The notes below the pieces were generated by a model, which saw only the letters and a list, made by a program, of their open reading frames with translations, had not been told where the DNA came from and searched no databases. From contig VXCM01002569.1 of assembly GCA_014773175.1 (NCBI GenBank), positions 10,001 through 74,000 on the forward strand: a DNA stretch of 64,000 nt, in the 5' to 3' direction. The position numbers and the translations under genes are program-made. Numbering within the stretch: the first letter of the stretch is position 1; each line of letters begins with the position of its first letter. This DNA is from Lucifuga dentata (lineage: Eukaryota; Chordata; Actinopteri; Ophidiiformes; Bythitidae). This document shows positions 24,589 to 35,960 of the stretch, piece after piece.

Positions 24589-25570
24589 GGCACCATCTTT
24601 TTAATCAGGATCTGGATCTCCATCAAAGTTCCTTCTCCAGAAAATTCCAGGTTGAATAGTTCCTAGTTTTGGTCCTAAAGTGCTTAAAGTGAGATCCTCT
24701 GCAACTCTTGCAAGCCCATCTTAAATTCAAACATAAAAAAATAAAAGCAACAACAAAATCAATCTTTGTTTCTGATTTCGGAGATTTAATTTCCTGCTTA
24801 AATGTGACAATATGTTTGCTTTTCCTGTCATCAAGGCGTGTCCTTTTCTTGTATTTATGTTTTGAGGCTGTATTTTTAATCATTATAATTACCACTTGAT
24901 TTACCCTAAAGATGATAGCACATGAAATGATAAATTACATTTAGAGTTTATATCTACCATTATAATACGAGCACCAACAAGAACTCTTCCTGTGCACGCC
25001 TTTCATTTGCAGCTTAATCAGCTGGTTGAGCACACAGCTACGCCTTTTCTGATTTGCTGGGTTAAAGAACCTGTTATTGCCATGAGTGAATAAAAAGCTT
25101 TAGTGAAGTTAAGGTACGGCTGGAGGCTAAAAGAGAAACTGTTTTAAAAACCAGAGAAGAGTTCAAAAGCAGCTTTGAAGCGTTCGACTCTGTTGCTGCG
25201 GTGAGGAAGAGTCATGCAACAGACCACATTCATCATTACTTACCTATTAATTATTCTATTTACTAGCACTTTTGGGAACTGACAGCAAAGTCTACTGCAT
25301 GAATGTCAACTCATGGCTTTTCATTCTACATGGTTTGAATATTCTTTTACTTTTTGCTTGTCTTAATAAATCTATATAACTCAAAGACTCATTCTATTAA
25401 AGTGTTACATGTTGGTGTCAACATGTTACAGAAGTGCTGCACCAATCAGCACAAGGCTTTCAGGATGGTTCAGGATCTATGGGTTTTTGTTACTGGATGC
25501 ATTTGTTTTGGTGTGTGAACCTCAAAGGACCATACCGGTGATTTTGCATGTTGAGCCCAATAAATACTAC

Positions 25571-25828
25571 CAGAGGCAAATCCAGTGTCTGTGGGACTCC
25601 AGGAGAAAAAAAAATGCATGGCACCCTTTGGATTTTTTTTCTTTTCCCCCAGATGACATTCATAACATTGCCTTACCATAAGTTAGTGATGTGAGGAAGG
25701 TACGTGGTGTGTAGTCTTCATCATCATCATGTTCAGGTGAAGGTGTTTGTGGACGCTGAGCTGTTGTCAGTGGATGTTGATGGAACTGCTTGTAAAAAGA
25801 AAACATATGAAAAAAAAACACATATAAC

Positions 25829-25867
<39 letters not shown>

Positions 25868-25892
25868 AAAGGNAAAAAAAAACACATATAAC

Positions 25893-25931
<39 letters not shown>

Positions 25932-26585
25932 AAAGGTATGTTGTATCACTATTAATACCATGAGGATGACCTAAACTCACACCAAAGTAAGCAACAAATA
26001 AGATTAGGGAGGATATATTGGCATATATATTGAGACAATAAACAACCACTATCCTTAGCGAGCTAGCTTCCTAAAACAAATATCCAGCAACTAGCAAAGT
26101 CAAACAGCCGGTAAAATGAGTCGTTACACTGTTAACTTAGTCAGATAGCTAGCCTAACTAGCTTACTAACTAATTCAGTTAACAATATAAGCTAAGTTAG
26201 CTAATGCTACACAGGAAATGTAACTCCAAAATATTTGACAAAAAATTCGTCTTGTGTCAGAAATAAAGCTGAGTGAGCTAGGTAGCTACAGTAGTCTGGT
26301 GTTTATTTATCTTAATTATCACGTTTGTCATCACCTCCTTTTCATTCAAACGCTCACGCTGCCAAACAGCTCAATAAAGTTTTGAAAAAAAAAAAAACCT
26401 CTTGTGGCGCTAGTTCGTAACGCGGTGGGGCCCTGTTTGTTTGGGGGTTTCTATTCATCGCCCTGAGTGTTCATTGGGGTTCCCGCGTCGTCATTGCTGG
26501 AGGACTAATGGCCGTCGGTCCGTCGGGGGCCTCCTCAGAGCTCGGGGCCCCAGCCTGCCTAGCCTGTCCTGTTGCTTCGCCTCTG
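25571..26585. mobile_element. CAGAGGC-ended insertion, hAT-like
   Basis: The left end is CAGAGGCAAATCCAG; the right end is GTTGCTTCGCCTCTG, which reverse-complements to CAGAGGCGAAGCAAC. Short CAGAGGC ends are typical of hAT elements, whose target duplications are 8 bp. The flanks (AATACTAC and ATGTTACA) do not give a clean duplication. No transposase ORF is seen, so it is non-autonomous or an old remnant. Confidence 0.5.
25810..25936. other. Assembly join: 63-bp duplicate around a single N at 25873
   Basis: 25810-25872 and 25874-25936 are identical and each contains a (GA)n run. The repeated SLSLSL ORFs on the minus strand are artefacts of this. Confidence 0.9.
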
Positions 26586-26846
26586 ATGTTACAGATATAC
26601 ATGTAACATGAGCCATTTTCCAAAACATAAAACTGTATTTTAGTTTCTTGTTATTTTGTCAGATCCCCCAGTCTTTCGAAGTCAAATCATAAGGTGATAC
26701 ACCCACCTTAAAATACAATGTTTTGCTTGCTATCATCTACAACCGAATGTAGAAGGAAAGGTCGTTTTTAATTTCCCCGTTAAAACCGTCGTCTCCTAGG
26801 ACTATATTTTGTAGAGGAGACATACATTTTATTCTGTGTACCTCCG

Positions 26847-27321
26847 TTTTAGATCATACCGTCCATTTTACAAGTTTGAGCCTAATATATTCAGTTTTCA
26901 TACATGTAACGTTACTGACAATCATTTCCAAAGCATACTACTGGAACGGTGAATTAAAAATGTTTTTCCTACCTTCCAGACCTCCATTGGTTTCAGTTCA
27001 TTCTGCTATTAAAATCAACTTATTGATAATTGAAACGTTCTTGGGATAGGTAATCCATCATCACCAACAAGACGTGTATTCAGGTTTTTTAGAAGTTACA
27101 TAATTTTAGTATTTAAGCTCAATAAAAAGCGTGGAGTGACCTGAAGATGTTTCCTAGTGGTGCATTCAAGTGCTGTAGTGAAGAACTGACAACAGAGTTT
27201 CACATTCAGTTCCATAAAAAGTGTAATCAGCTTCTCCACAGAGCTCTTCATAATTATACTCACTGTCTGACATTCTCTTAAACTGGAATTACTTTACAAA
27301 TGGACAGTATGGTACTTTTAA
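26847..27321 (+). mobile_element. TTAA MITE, subfamily A, internally rearranged, nested in B
   Basis: The left part (AGATCATACCGTCCATTTTA onward) matches A up to TAAAAAGCGTGGAGTGA at 27143. Only the right tip (AAATGGACAGTATGGTACTTTTAA, 27297-27321) is then recognisable. The 150 bp between is unrelated sequence. It sits at the GGTTAAATAAAG site of the B host. Confidence 0.65.
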
Positions 27322-27332
27322 GTTATTTCTAC

Positions 27333-27369
27333 AAAAAAAAAAAAAAAATNAAAAAAAAAAAAAAAAATT
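27333..27369. other. Poly(A) assembly join with single N at 27350
   Basis: Sixteen A and a T, then N, then seventeen A and TT. The true length of the A tract is unknown. Confidence 0.85.
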
Positions 27370-27860
27370 AATGGATGTTGGCTGTGATGGATTACTCAAC
27401 TCATGTTTCAAGTCTCCACAAGTTTATTTTAGTAGCATGCTGGAATGAACTGAAGCTAATGGCAGCCTAGAAGGTAGGAAAAACTATTCTAATGTTTAAC
27501 ACTCCAGTGGCATGTTTTGGAAAATGGTTGACACTGACAGTAATGTAATGTGTATTGGGCTCAAGCAAGCAAAACCATCTATGGTCCTTTAAGCATGTCT
27601 AGAATTGATATAAATGAAAAAAGATCCATCTCTATGAATGCCAAACTGCATGTTCTCACAGAGGGTTAATTTTTTTTACTGTGTCTGCAGAGAACCACCA
27701 GGATTCAGTTTGCTGTGTCATCATTTGTCGGTAAGTGGTTTAGATTAACATTTGGCCTTCAGTAATCACAGGCAGTTGCAGACAAGCATGACTGCAAATA
27801 ATTATCAACCTCTCTCTCCCTCTCCTGTTTAACTTCTTCAGTGATAACAGTGATCATTGT

Positions 27861-28845
27861 GGAGTCTGAGGACCTTCGGGAGCTCAGGGTTAAGGGTTTA
27901 CTGAGGGGATTTAGGGATTTTTAAGGGAACTCAAAGGGGCTGTTGATGGTCACCATGGTTACTAAGAACTGCTTCAGGAGTTTTATGGAGTTTCAGTGAT
28001 TCACAAAGTCATTTGGGAACCTTTGAAGAGGGTTCTGTAGTTTTGAATGAGGTTCTATGGTGGTTGAAGGGTTTGTGTGGTTCTTAAACGGGTTATAGGG
28101 GTTGGTGGGGTTTTCTAGGAATCTTTAAAAGGGTTCCTGTGAACTCTAAGGCAGTTCAATGGTGTATGAGGATTGCAATGGATGTTTAAGGAGGTTCCAG
28201 GGAGTTGGTTGATGGTAATCTGGCCATCATGAGGTGTTTCCTAGGTTTCAGTAATCCTTGAAAATTTTATTATTTTGTCAAATCCTCCAATCTTTAGGTT
28301 TCAATGGATATTTCAATGGATTCAGATATAGCAGAAATAATTTCTGTAGTCCTAAAGAGTTCAACAAAGGCTAATGAACAATTTCTGGAGGTGGTCAAAA
28401 GGGTTTTGGATGTTGATGAAAGGGCTCTCTGGGTAGAAAGGGTTGTAGTGGTTCTTAAGGGGGTTCTAGGGGTCATTAAGGATGTTGAACTGATCCTTAA
28501 GTGGGTTCCCTTGTGGTCCTGAATTTCAGGGGGGCCTCAAGGGGAGTTTGAAGTGTGTCCTGGCATTGTTGAGTCAGATTGGAACGGTATTCCAGTGACC
28601 TCTGGGGAGAATGTAAGAGCCGTTCTGGGGGTCCACAGATTTTTGAGGGGCTTGTGATCTTTGAAGGGGTTACTTGGTCCTTTGAAAGGGTTCAGTAGTT
28701 TTAACATGGTTTTATGGGGTCGTTGATGGAGATTTTATGGTTATTGGGTGGTTTCAGGAGGTTTTGATTTGTTCAGTCATCCTTGAGAAGCCTTTAAGGG
28801 GTTCCTGTGGTCCGTGGTGGGTTTCTGGGGTCATTATAGCAACTG
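27861..28845 (+). repeat. Degenerate G/T-rich minisatellite
   Basis: About 1 kb built from poorly matched units of roughly 20 bp around GGGTTCTATGGTNNTTGAAG (for example at 28030-28150). It is strongly G- and T-rich on this strand. The 72-residue valine-rich ORF at 28304-28522 is a by-product. Units have diverged enough that the repeat is visible only as recurring GGGTT and GGTTC words. Confidence 0.7.
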
Positions 28846-30053
28846 ACGAATGAAATCCCCTGTTTTACAAAGTAGTCATGCTTTCTGCTTGATAAAAGCA
28901 CCAACCTGTTAGGTATAAAATCTACCTGTTTGTGTTCGCAGATAACAAAGTAAATCAACATTAACTTCTTTCCATGTCATTGTGAGCTAATCTGCTGCAT
29001 CTGATCCTTTTCCCATCTAGTACCATCTGTGTACCCCCTTTGTATCTGTCTCTGTGTGATGCAGGTTGGAGGAAGTCTGTTTTGGCTTCACCACTGACAC
29101 ACTTAGCAGGAATACTGTCAGAAAAAAACTCAGCACCTTATCTGACATCTTTAGAAGAAGTCTAAAATAGCTACAGGAAATGTTTGTCTTCCTCATCCTG
29201 TTTGGAGACGTTTGGAAGTTTGGAGATGTTGGCACGGAATCAGACAACAAATGAAACAAACTCTTGTTTCTTCCTGGCTCTTATGAACCTCCTACGCTCT
29301 CAAACATCAGAGGATTTTTCCAGTAACACAGGTATATTTGTCCCATCTTGGCCGACCAATTTTAAACCTTGTGTTCAGTGATTTCCATCTGACATGGTTA
29401 TTTGGTATTTTTACTTGTCAAAAGCTGATATTTTGAGCTGCGTGTTTTTAAACAGGATAGAGAGGATAATCACACTACAAACTGCTCCAAGATAAACGTG
29501 TAGTTCAGATGTAAGTGGCTTTATAATGAACAGTTAAGTGCTTCATCACTCAGGGAAGGGATCAGTCACTCAAAATCAACAGCTGCATGTCAACTCCAAG
29601 AAATGCTTGACACCGAAGGTCAGCCTACGTCCACATCAACGTGTCTTCACCACATTTAAGCTGCTGCGTTCACAAAGATGAGCTGTCATTCCTTCAGCGT
29701 TGGAGCTCATTCCTCATAAAGCCTGTCTGACATTGCTGAAGAATCCCCTGCAGGTTAAACACCTTCCCAACGTAGTGATTCTCATTTAACCGTGTCAACT
29801 GCCGGGAACGAGGGGTCAAAGGTCATTGAGGCTACACTGCAGATAGGTGAGATGCTGAAAGTTGTGGGTGGCTAACTCCTTAGAGACAAAGTTCTGGGAG
29901 GAGACAGCTTAATGGGACATTTTCATGCTAATATCTGAGGATGTTTTCTGAGCCCGTGTCCACACTAAGCTAGCTAGATCTGAAAACATACGTAGATGTT
30001 CTGCTCAGTTTTAACCCTCTGTCCATTCTAAACGTCCTTTTCACACCAAAAAA
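28846..30053. other. No feature recognised
   Basis: Unique-looking sequence between the G/T minisatellite and the MITE upstream of myo10; short ORFs only. Confidence 0.6.
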
Positions 30054-30514
30054 ACATTTTCCAAAACATACTACTGGAGCGGTTAATATTTGAATTGTTT
30101 TTCCTATCTTCCAGACTGCCATTCAGTTCAGTTCATTCCAGAACGCTATAAAAATCAACTTATTGAGACTTGAAATGAAGTTACTTAATTTAACCAGATC
30201 CAACATGGAGCTACATGGAGGAAAATGTATGTCTCCACCAGGGAATATAGTCCCAGGAGAAGAAGGCTTTCACCAAAAAATGAAAAATGGCCGTGCCTTC
30301 TATGTGTCTAAGTATTAGCAGGCAAACCATAGAATTTGAAGATGGGTGTATCACCTGAACATTTCATTTTTGAAAGATTAGGGGGTTTAGCAAAAGAGAG
30401 AAAACAGGAAAACTGAAATGCTTTTATGTTTTGGCAAATGGCTGTCAGGAACATAACATAATAATAATATTTATAGGACTCAAGCATGCAAAAATCAGTG
30501 GTTTGGTCTTTTAA
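30054..30514 (+). mobile_element. TTAA MITE, subfamily B, left terminus missing
   Basis: Starts within the element at CATTTTCCAAAACATACTAC and carries AATATAGTCCCAGGAGAAGA near 30244. It ends GTGGTTTGGTCTTTTAA. It is the element nearest the myo10 promoter, about 1 kb upstream. Confidence 0.82.
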
Positions 30515-30788
30515 AGAGGCCAGATTGAATCAAAGCTGGATGTCCTGTTATTCCTGTTATTTCATATGTCAAGAGGAATATGCCTGAAAGTGGTGGGGGG
30601 GTCTTTTGGTTACTTCAGGTTGTATTTCTTTATCATGAAGGTTTTTGTTGTTGTCTGAGCTGCTCCTCTGTCAGCCAGCAGGGGGCAGTAAATCACAAAC
30701 AACATGGCAGCTGGCAGGGCCCTGGGGCCCAAATCAGCAGGGGTCAGGGGTCATCCTCTTTGCTGAGCAAGTCAAGGGGGAAAACGGA

Positions 30789-30789
<1 letters not shown>

Positions 30790-30831
<42 letters not shown>
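30790..30831 (+). repeat. (CA)n microsatellite
   Basis: About 21 pure CA units. Confidence 0.95.
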
Positions 30832-30837
<6 letters not shown>

Positions 30838-31554
30838 ATTAGACGTGAGGGCTCAGCGTTGTTAAATGCAGCAAGAATGTTAATGCTTCGCCACAGCTCC
30901 TTATCTGATTACATGGATCCTATAGAATATTCAGGAATCAGGAATCAGCTTCATCAGCCTCTGAAGTCACCAAGAACATGGCACAGGATTCTACAAAGTT
31001 CTTCCACACTTCATTCTGGAAGATTCTTGATTAGTTCTAGAAATAGAAAAAAAGAATCTCTGGCAACAGGAAAATCTTGAAAGTTCTAAACTGTACATAT
31101 ATAGATTAAAAATTAGGAGAATATATGTTTTTAAAAAGCTATATTTCAGAAAATTGTCAATTCTAGAAATGAAAAAAAACAACAAAAATCCTGAGGAGAA
31201 ATATCCAGACAAGTAATTCCCAAAATCTATTTCATTCTGAATCTAGATCTAGCTCTAGATGGATACTTATTCTGTAAATTATTATACTTTGCAGTATTTG
31301 ATGGCAAATGTAGCCAAATTCAATCAAAATTAATATTTTAAAATCGACTTTGGACTCCAAAGGGTTAAAGGAGTCAGAGAGTCCATGTGGGAAAAACCCT
31401 TAATGTGAGGATGAAGAGCTTCATATTTGAGTTCTGAACAAAACGTTTTTGCGGCTATAATTTCTATTTAGTTTCATTTTGTTCATAAAGTGTAAATTAT
31501 ATTAATATTTCAGCTAATGATAGGCTTGTGTTAGTCTTTGTTTTAGGCTGAGTT
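30832..31554. other. Proximal upstream sequence of myo10, no motif recognised
   Basis: AT-rich, repeat-poor sequence leading into the CpG-rich promoter. Confidence 0.5.
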
Positions 31555-31870
31555 ACGTCTCCATCCATTCAGAGTTTTGTGTCCACATGTGGGACAGCAG
31601 GAGGAGTCGTTGAGGCGGCGGGGTGGAGGATCTCGGTGTGCGTGGGTGGAGTTTCGGGATGATTGTCCACCGGTGTGACTGAGGGAGGACCGAGCGTCTC
31701 CAAACTTTAACCGGCGTCTCATTTCACTTCGCTTCTGCTGCACGTTTGACTGTTTACCAGCCGAGCGGAGCCGCAGCGGAACGCGACGCACGGAGGCGCG
31801 CAGCGGAGGCGCACCGGATTCCCCGAGACGCGGAGGACCCCGGGCTCCAGGAGCGAAGATCTGGAAGTTT
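31555..31870 (+). promoter_or_regulatory. CpG-rich promoter region of myo10
   Basis: In an otherwise AT-rich window this block is clearly GC- and CpG-rich. It includes GGCGGCGGGGTGGAGG near 31614, which could serve as a GC box, and dense CG dinucleotides at 31755-31860. It lies directly upstream of and overlaps the inferred first exon. The nearest transposon upstream is a B-type MITE ending at 30514. The transcription start cannot be placed from sequence alone. Confidence 0.55.
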
Positions 31871-32030
31871 TTACAAAGGATTTACAGGAAGAAAAGCCAT
31901 GAAACAAAGAGCAGAAGCGCTGCTGTAGAGCAGAGAGCTGCAGGCTGCAGGATCATGGACTCAAACTCCTAGAAATCACCGATTGGATTGACCGGACCTG
32001 TAATCCCTGAGGATTAAAATAACGAGGCCA
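31690..32030 (+). other. myo10: 5' untranslated part of myo10 exon 1, with two upstream ORFs
   Basis: GC-rich, CpG-bearing sequence runs without a splice signal into the myo10 start codon. Two short upstream ORFs precede it. One at 31899-31928 encodes M-K-Q-R-A-E-A-L-L and then TAG. The other at 31955-31972 encodes M-D-S-N-S and then TAG. Both end before the main ATG, so they could lower translation or allow reinitiation; that is inference. The 5' limit is not visible and 31690 is only an estimate. No TATA box is obvious, as expected of a CpG-type promoter with dispersed starts. Confidence 0.55.
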
Positions 32031-32051
32031 ATGGATAATTTCTTCACGGAG
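32031..32051 (+). CDS. myo10: Unconventional myosin-X, first coding exon (partial)
   Basis: The seven codons read M-D-N-F-F-T-E and are followed at once by a strong splice donor, GAG|GTAAGA, with the intron starting at 32052. MDNFFTE is the N-terminus of vertebrate myosin-X, an actin motor that moves to filopodial tips and carries motor, IQ, coiled-coil, PH, MyTH4 and FERM regions; none of those is in this exon. An in-frame TAA at 32001-32003 supports this ATG as the start. The split after codon 7 in phase 0 agrees with the human exon 1 structure as I remember it. Exon 2 should begin G-T-R-V-W-L; I did not find it downstream, so the first intron probably runs past the window end. The identification rests on seven residues plus the promoter-like context. 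Confidence 0.78.
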
Positions 32052-32057
32052 GTAAGA

Positions 32058-33844
32058 ACAACATGAAAAGTTTAAGTTTAGTTTAAACCTGGATTTTACT
32101 GTAAGGAGTTCTACAGTCAGACTGTAATTCATAAGAATATTAATGAAGTATTAGAGGGATACAAAAGGGAATAAAATACCATAAATGGATCATAAATTGC
32201 TATAAGGATATTGCATTATATGAGAAAAAACTACTATTAGGAGCAATAGGGACTTATAGACTTGGTATAGGGCTGTTATATTGAAGGACACAAAGATGCC
32301 TTAAAGTATGACAAATTAACTCTAAACTGAATATAGTGTAACACAAACCCACAGCAAAACTCCCAGTGGGAGTATTATATCCTACAGGAATATTGTGGTA
32401 ATATTACAGGGTATACAGGTACCTTGTAATAGGATGAATGTAGAGTACATCAGACACTCTAAGCATCTATACTATAATATCATGGGGCATAAAGAAACCA
32501 GAAACTATGATAAATTAAACCGAAAGTCAGTATATAATTTCAGATATCCCTTATAGGAATGTTAAAGGACTATTACAGAATTTAAAGGCTCCTTAAAGTA
32601 CAATAAAATTTCCTTAAACCACTTGAGAGAATATATCAAGATATGAAGATACCTGAAAGTGATTATTAACCCTAAACTTACCATTCATGTTCAGGCCATA
32701 TAGGAATATTTAGGAATATCTGAGGACTCTGGTGGTCAGTCAGAGGTTTGGACTGTGTCCCAGTGGAACTTTGGTATTTCCGCACCTCTTTTCTCGTTTC
32801 ATGTAAGAAAAAAATCCTGTAAAGTTATTAATAGAAGGCTGGATGTATCTGGCTTTGACCTGAATCCCATGTGGGAATTTTGGATGTAAAACTTGTTGAA
32901 TGTTGCATCCAGAAAGCAAAGTTCTTATCTCCACAACCCCCAACGTTTAAACACCCTGTCAGCTAATAATGATGCTGCTTTATCTCAGCTGATTCCTGCC
33001 TCTCCTGCTTTGAGATAAGTTATTTGGTAATTTGAGTTCCGTCTCTTCCTTGTACTGAATTTATTTTATGATTCAGATCTAATTTGGAGGTAGAACTCCT
33101 CATCATCTGCACATACAATATATTTTCATTGCTCTTCATTTGGTGATCATGAGGTGAAGAATGAGGCAAATAACCTCCAACATCAGTTTCATATTAATAC
33201 AGTGATGGATTTGATCAGTTTGTATCATTTATAAGCTTTTTCATCATGATTAAAGGCCAAATATGTCTGTTAAATACCGGTTATTCACGTAGCAAGGCTC
33301 TGTAGCTGTATAAAAACCTTTCACAAGCTGTGACTCATGGCTAATAGATGTTCACAGTGGGCGATTTACGGCATGGAAGGATTCATCTGAAGCCACACCT
33401 CTGTGGTGATGTCATCCAGGTAATGACAGCAACACCTGAATCATTCCAAGCGTTTGAGCTGTTAGGAAAAGTGGCTGGCTGTCTGCAAATGATTTAAAAC
33501 CGGTTTCCTTCTGGTAGCGGCGTAACGGCCAAAGAGACGTTACAGTTTATAAGGGCTGATTGATAAGTTCTGAGCCTGATCCTGAGCAAGGGCTGTAATT
33601 CCTGAGGTGTTTTTGGGGATCATTCATCTGAATCCTAACTTACAAGTTGCAGTTTCTCAAGGCTCTGTGGGTTGTGCAACGTGTACAAAATAAGCCAACA
33701 TGCAGCGATTCTGCACTCAGGCTGCTGGTAGTGATTCTGGCTGTGAACTGGTTCACCCTGATTCTGCTCCTTCATCTCTCACCTTTTCCCACAAACAAAA
33801 GTCTGGACCTGTTTGAAAGGATTTCATGCTGGAAGATTTTGTAT
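32058..33844. other. Start of myo10 intron 1, repeat-poor
   Basis: The first 1.8 kb after the donor carries no recognised transposon, unlike the rest of the intron. Regulatory elements often lie here, but none can be identified by eye. Confidence 0.5.
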
Positions 33845-34427
33845 TTAAAGGACCATACCGGCCATTTTACATGTTTGAGCCTAATATATTGAATTTTCAT
33901 ACATGTAACGTTACTGACAATCATTTCCCAAAGCATACTACTGGAACGGTGAATTAAAAATGTTTTTCCTACCTTCCAGACCTCCATTGGTTTCAGTTCA
34001 TTCTGCTATTAAAATCAACTTGTTGATACTGTAAACGTTCTTGGGATAGGTAATCCATCATCACCAACAAGACGTGTATTCAGGTTTTTTTAGAAGTTAT
34101 GTAATTTTAGTGTTTAAGCTCAATAAAAAGCGTGGAGTGAATGTATGCCTCCACCGGGGAATATAGTCCCAAAAGAAGACCTGCGTTTATGGAAAAATTT
34201 AAAGGACCGTGACTTCATAAGGCTGTGTAACTATTAGCAGGAGAAACATGGATTTTTAAGGTGGGTGTATCACTTGAATATTTGATTTTGAAAGATGAAG
34301 GGATTTAGCAAAATATCAGGAAAGGTGAAATATGGTTTTATCCTTTGGGAAATGATGGTCAGTAACGTAAATTGTATGAAAATTGAATTAGGCTCAAACA
34401 TGCAAAATGACCAGTATGGTCCTTTAA
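33845..34427 (+). mobile_element. TTAA MITE, subfamily A copy 3, full length
   Basis: 583 bp from TTAAAGGACCATACCGGCC to CCAGTATGGTCCTTTAA. It carries the AAAGATGAAGGGATTT variant shared only with the copy at 60684-61270, whereas other A copies have AAAGATTAAGAGATTT. It lies in myo10 intron 1. Confidence 0.92.
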
Positions 34428-35216
34428 GTTATAAACAACATATAAAACATGTATAACTACAACACCTCTGAATTTTGTCTTTTTATCTTAGGCTTAGAAC
34501 TTATCAATCAACACTCTTACACTACATGCATCATTGCAACTGCAACTTTCCTGGATCCTTGTTGTTTCTGGTTCATCTTTGGCATCTAGTTGGGTTTTAT
34601 GAAAGGCCAAAGGTCATATGACGTGATTAAGGGAGGATAAAGGAAACGCTCTTAAGGTTTTAAGGGTTTTCTGTCTGCGGTAGAGTCGTGCCGGTCTCGT
34701 GACGAGCATACATCTGGGTCTCTGGAAGTCTTAGCTGGATATTTCTGAGCAGGCAGGCGCACACAATAGTCTCAAATATCGCCCTGCCTGCCTTTATATC
34801 TGCCAGCTAATCGTGGCTGAAACAAAGAGCCCAGTCTTCAAGGAAAAGGGTATTTGACAAGGAAGTGAAGCGGCTTCGGATGGAGGCCAGCGGCAAGCAG
34901 AGAGGAATGCGAGCTGGAAGGAAACCGGAGTGTTTTACATTTACGCTGGCTGCAGTTTGAAGCAGCACGGTGGTCATGCTGCACAAAGACTTTTGGCTGG
35001 AAAAAGGACAGATTGTCTGACGCAGCACCGGAGCTTTTATTGTGAAAAACCTGCTTAGAATTCATGTCCTGTAGTAAAGTTCTTACAAAGTCAGACGGAA
35101 AAGGTTATAAAGCCTCATCAGGACACATTTATCAACCAGGTGTCATTCTTCAACAAAACGTGAAATATTGAATGATGACAGCAGGATGTATTGAAGGATT
35201 CATTCATGACTGCAGT

Positions 35217-35544
35217 TTAAAGGACCATACCAGTGATTTTGCATGTTTGACCCCAGTAAATACTACCTACCTGCATATGAGATACATTACTGAAAACCAT
35301 TTTCCAAAACATAAAACCATATTTTAGTTTACCTGTTATTTTTCAAATTCCCAAGTCTGACATAGGAGGGCCTATGTTTGTCCTTTTAAAGGACCATACC
35401 AGTGATTTTGCATGTATAAGCCCAATTAATACTGAAAACGCGTTATGTTACTGAAAACCATTTTCCACATAAAACCACATTTTATTTTTCCTGTTATTTT
35501 CCCAGGTCCTCTAATCCGACATAGGAGGGTCTACATTTGTACTT
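35217..35544 (-). repeat. Tandem array 1 of MITE termini (two units, about 160 bp)
   Basis: Unit 1 spans 35217-35385 and unit 2 spans 35386-35544. Each opens TTAAAGGACCATACCAGTGA, follows the reverse B end to CCTGTTATTTT...CTAATC-like sequence, and closes with ACATAGGAGGGTCTACATTT and GTACTTT. The next unit start at 35545 leads into a longer B copy. Confidence 0.85.
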
Positions 35545-35960
35545 TTAAAGGACCATACCAGTGATTTTGCATGTTTGAGCCCAGTAAATACAACTTTTAC
35601 ATTTTTCTGAAACATAGTACCATTGTACATTTTCGATTTGTTTTTCCTACCTTCCAGGCTGCAATTTATTTCATTCATTCCAACATGCTATAAAAATCAA
35701 CTTGTTGAGACTTGAAACTTGTGAAAAGTACAACATCTATTAAATTTAGTCAGTTTTTGTTGTTTAACTTTGTTGAACTGATCCAACATGGAGCAGCACA
35801 GAGGAAAATTTTCATTTTGAAAGATTAGCATATTTGGCAAAGTAATGCAAAACCTAAAATATGGTTTTATGTTTTGGAAAATGGTTGGCAGTAATGTGAA
35901 GTGTATGCCGGTAGGAGTTATTGGGCTCAAACATGCAAAATCACCGGTCTGCTCCTTTAA
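35545..35960 (+). mobile_element. TTAA MITE, subfamily B, internally deleted
   Basis: It starts as the third repeat of the array (TTAAAGGACCATACCAGTGA) and runs through TTTTTCCTACCTTCCAGGCT. The conserved GAATATAGTCCC segment is missing (GAGGAAAATTTTCATTTTGA). It ends CCGGTCTGCTCCTTTAA. Confidence 0.85.

Larger units (their letters stand above)
25524..27592 (-). mobile_element. Composite: B-type MITE broken by two later insertions
   Basis: The B left end (AAAGGACCATACCGGTGATT, 25524-25570) resumes at about 26594 (ACATGTAACATGAGCCATTT) and continues to 26846. It resumes again at 27318 (TTAAGTTATTTCTAC) and ends at 27592 with CTATGGTCCTTTAA. The interruptions are a CAGAGGC-ended element (25571-26585) and an A element (26847-27321). 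The total span is about 2.1 kb. Confidence 0.7.

Noticed and set aside
28304..28522. 72-residue Val/Leu-rich ORF
   Set aside because: By-product of the G/T-rich minisatellite; open on the opposite strand too.
30580..31080. 166-residue ORF containing a (HT)n run
   Set aside because: Open only because of a (CA)n microsatellite; no recognisable sequence on either side.
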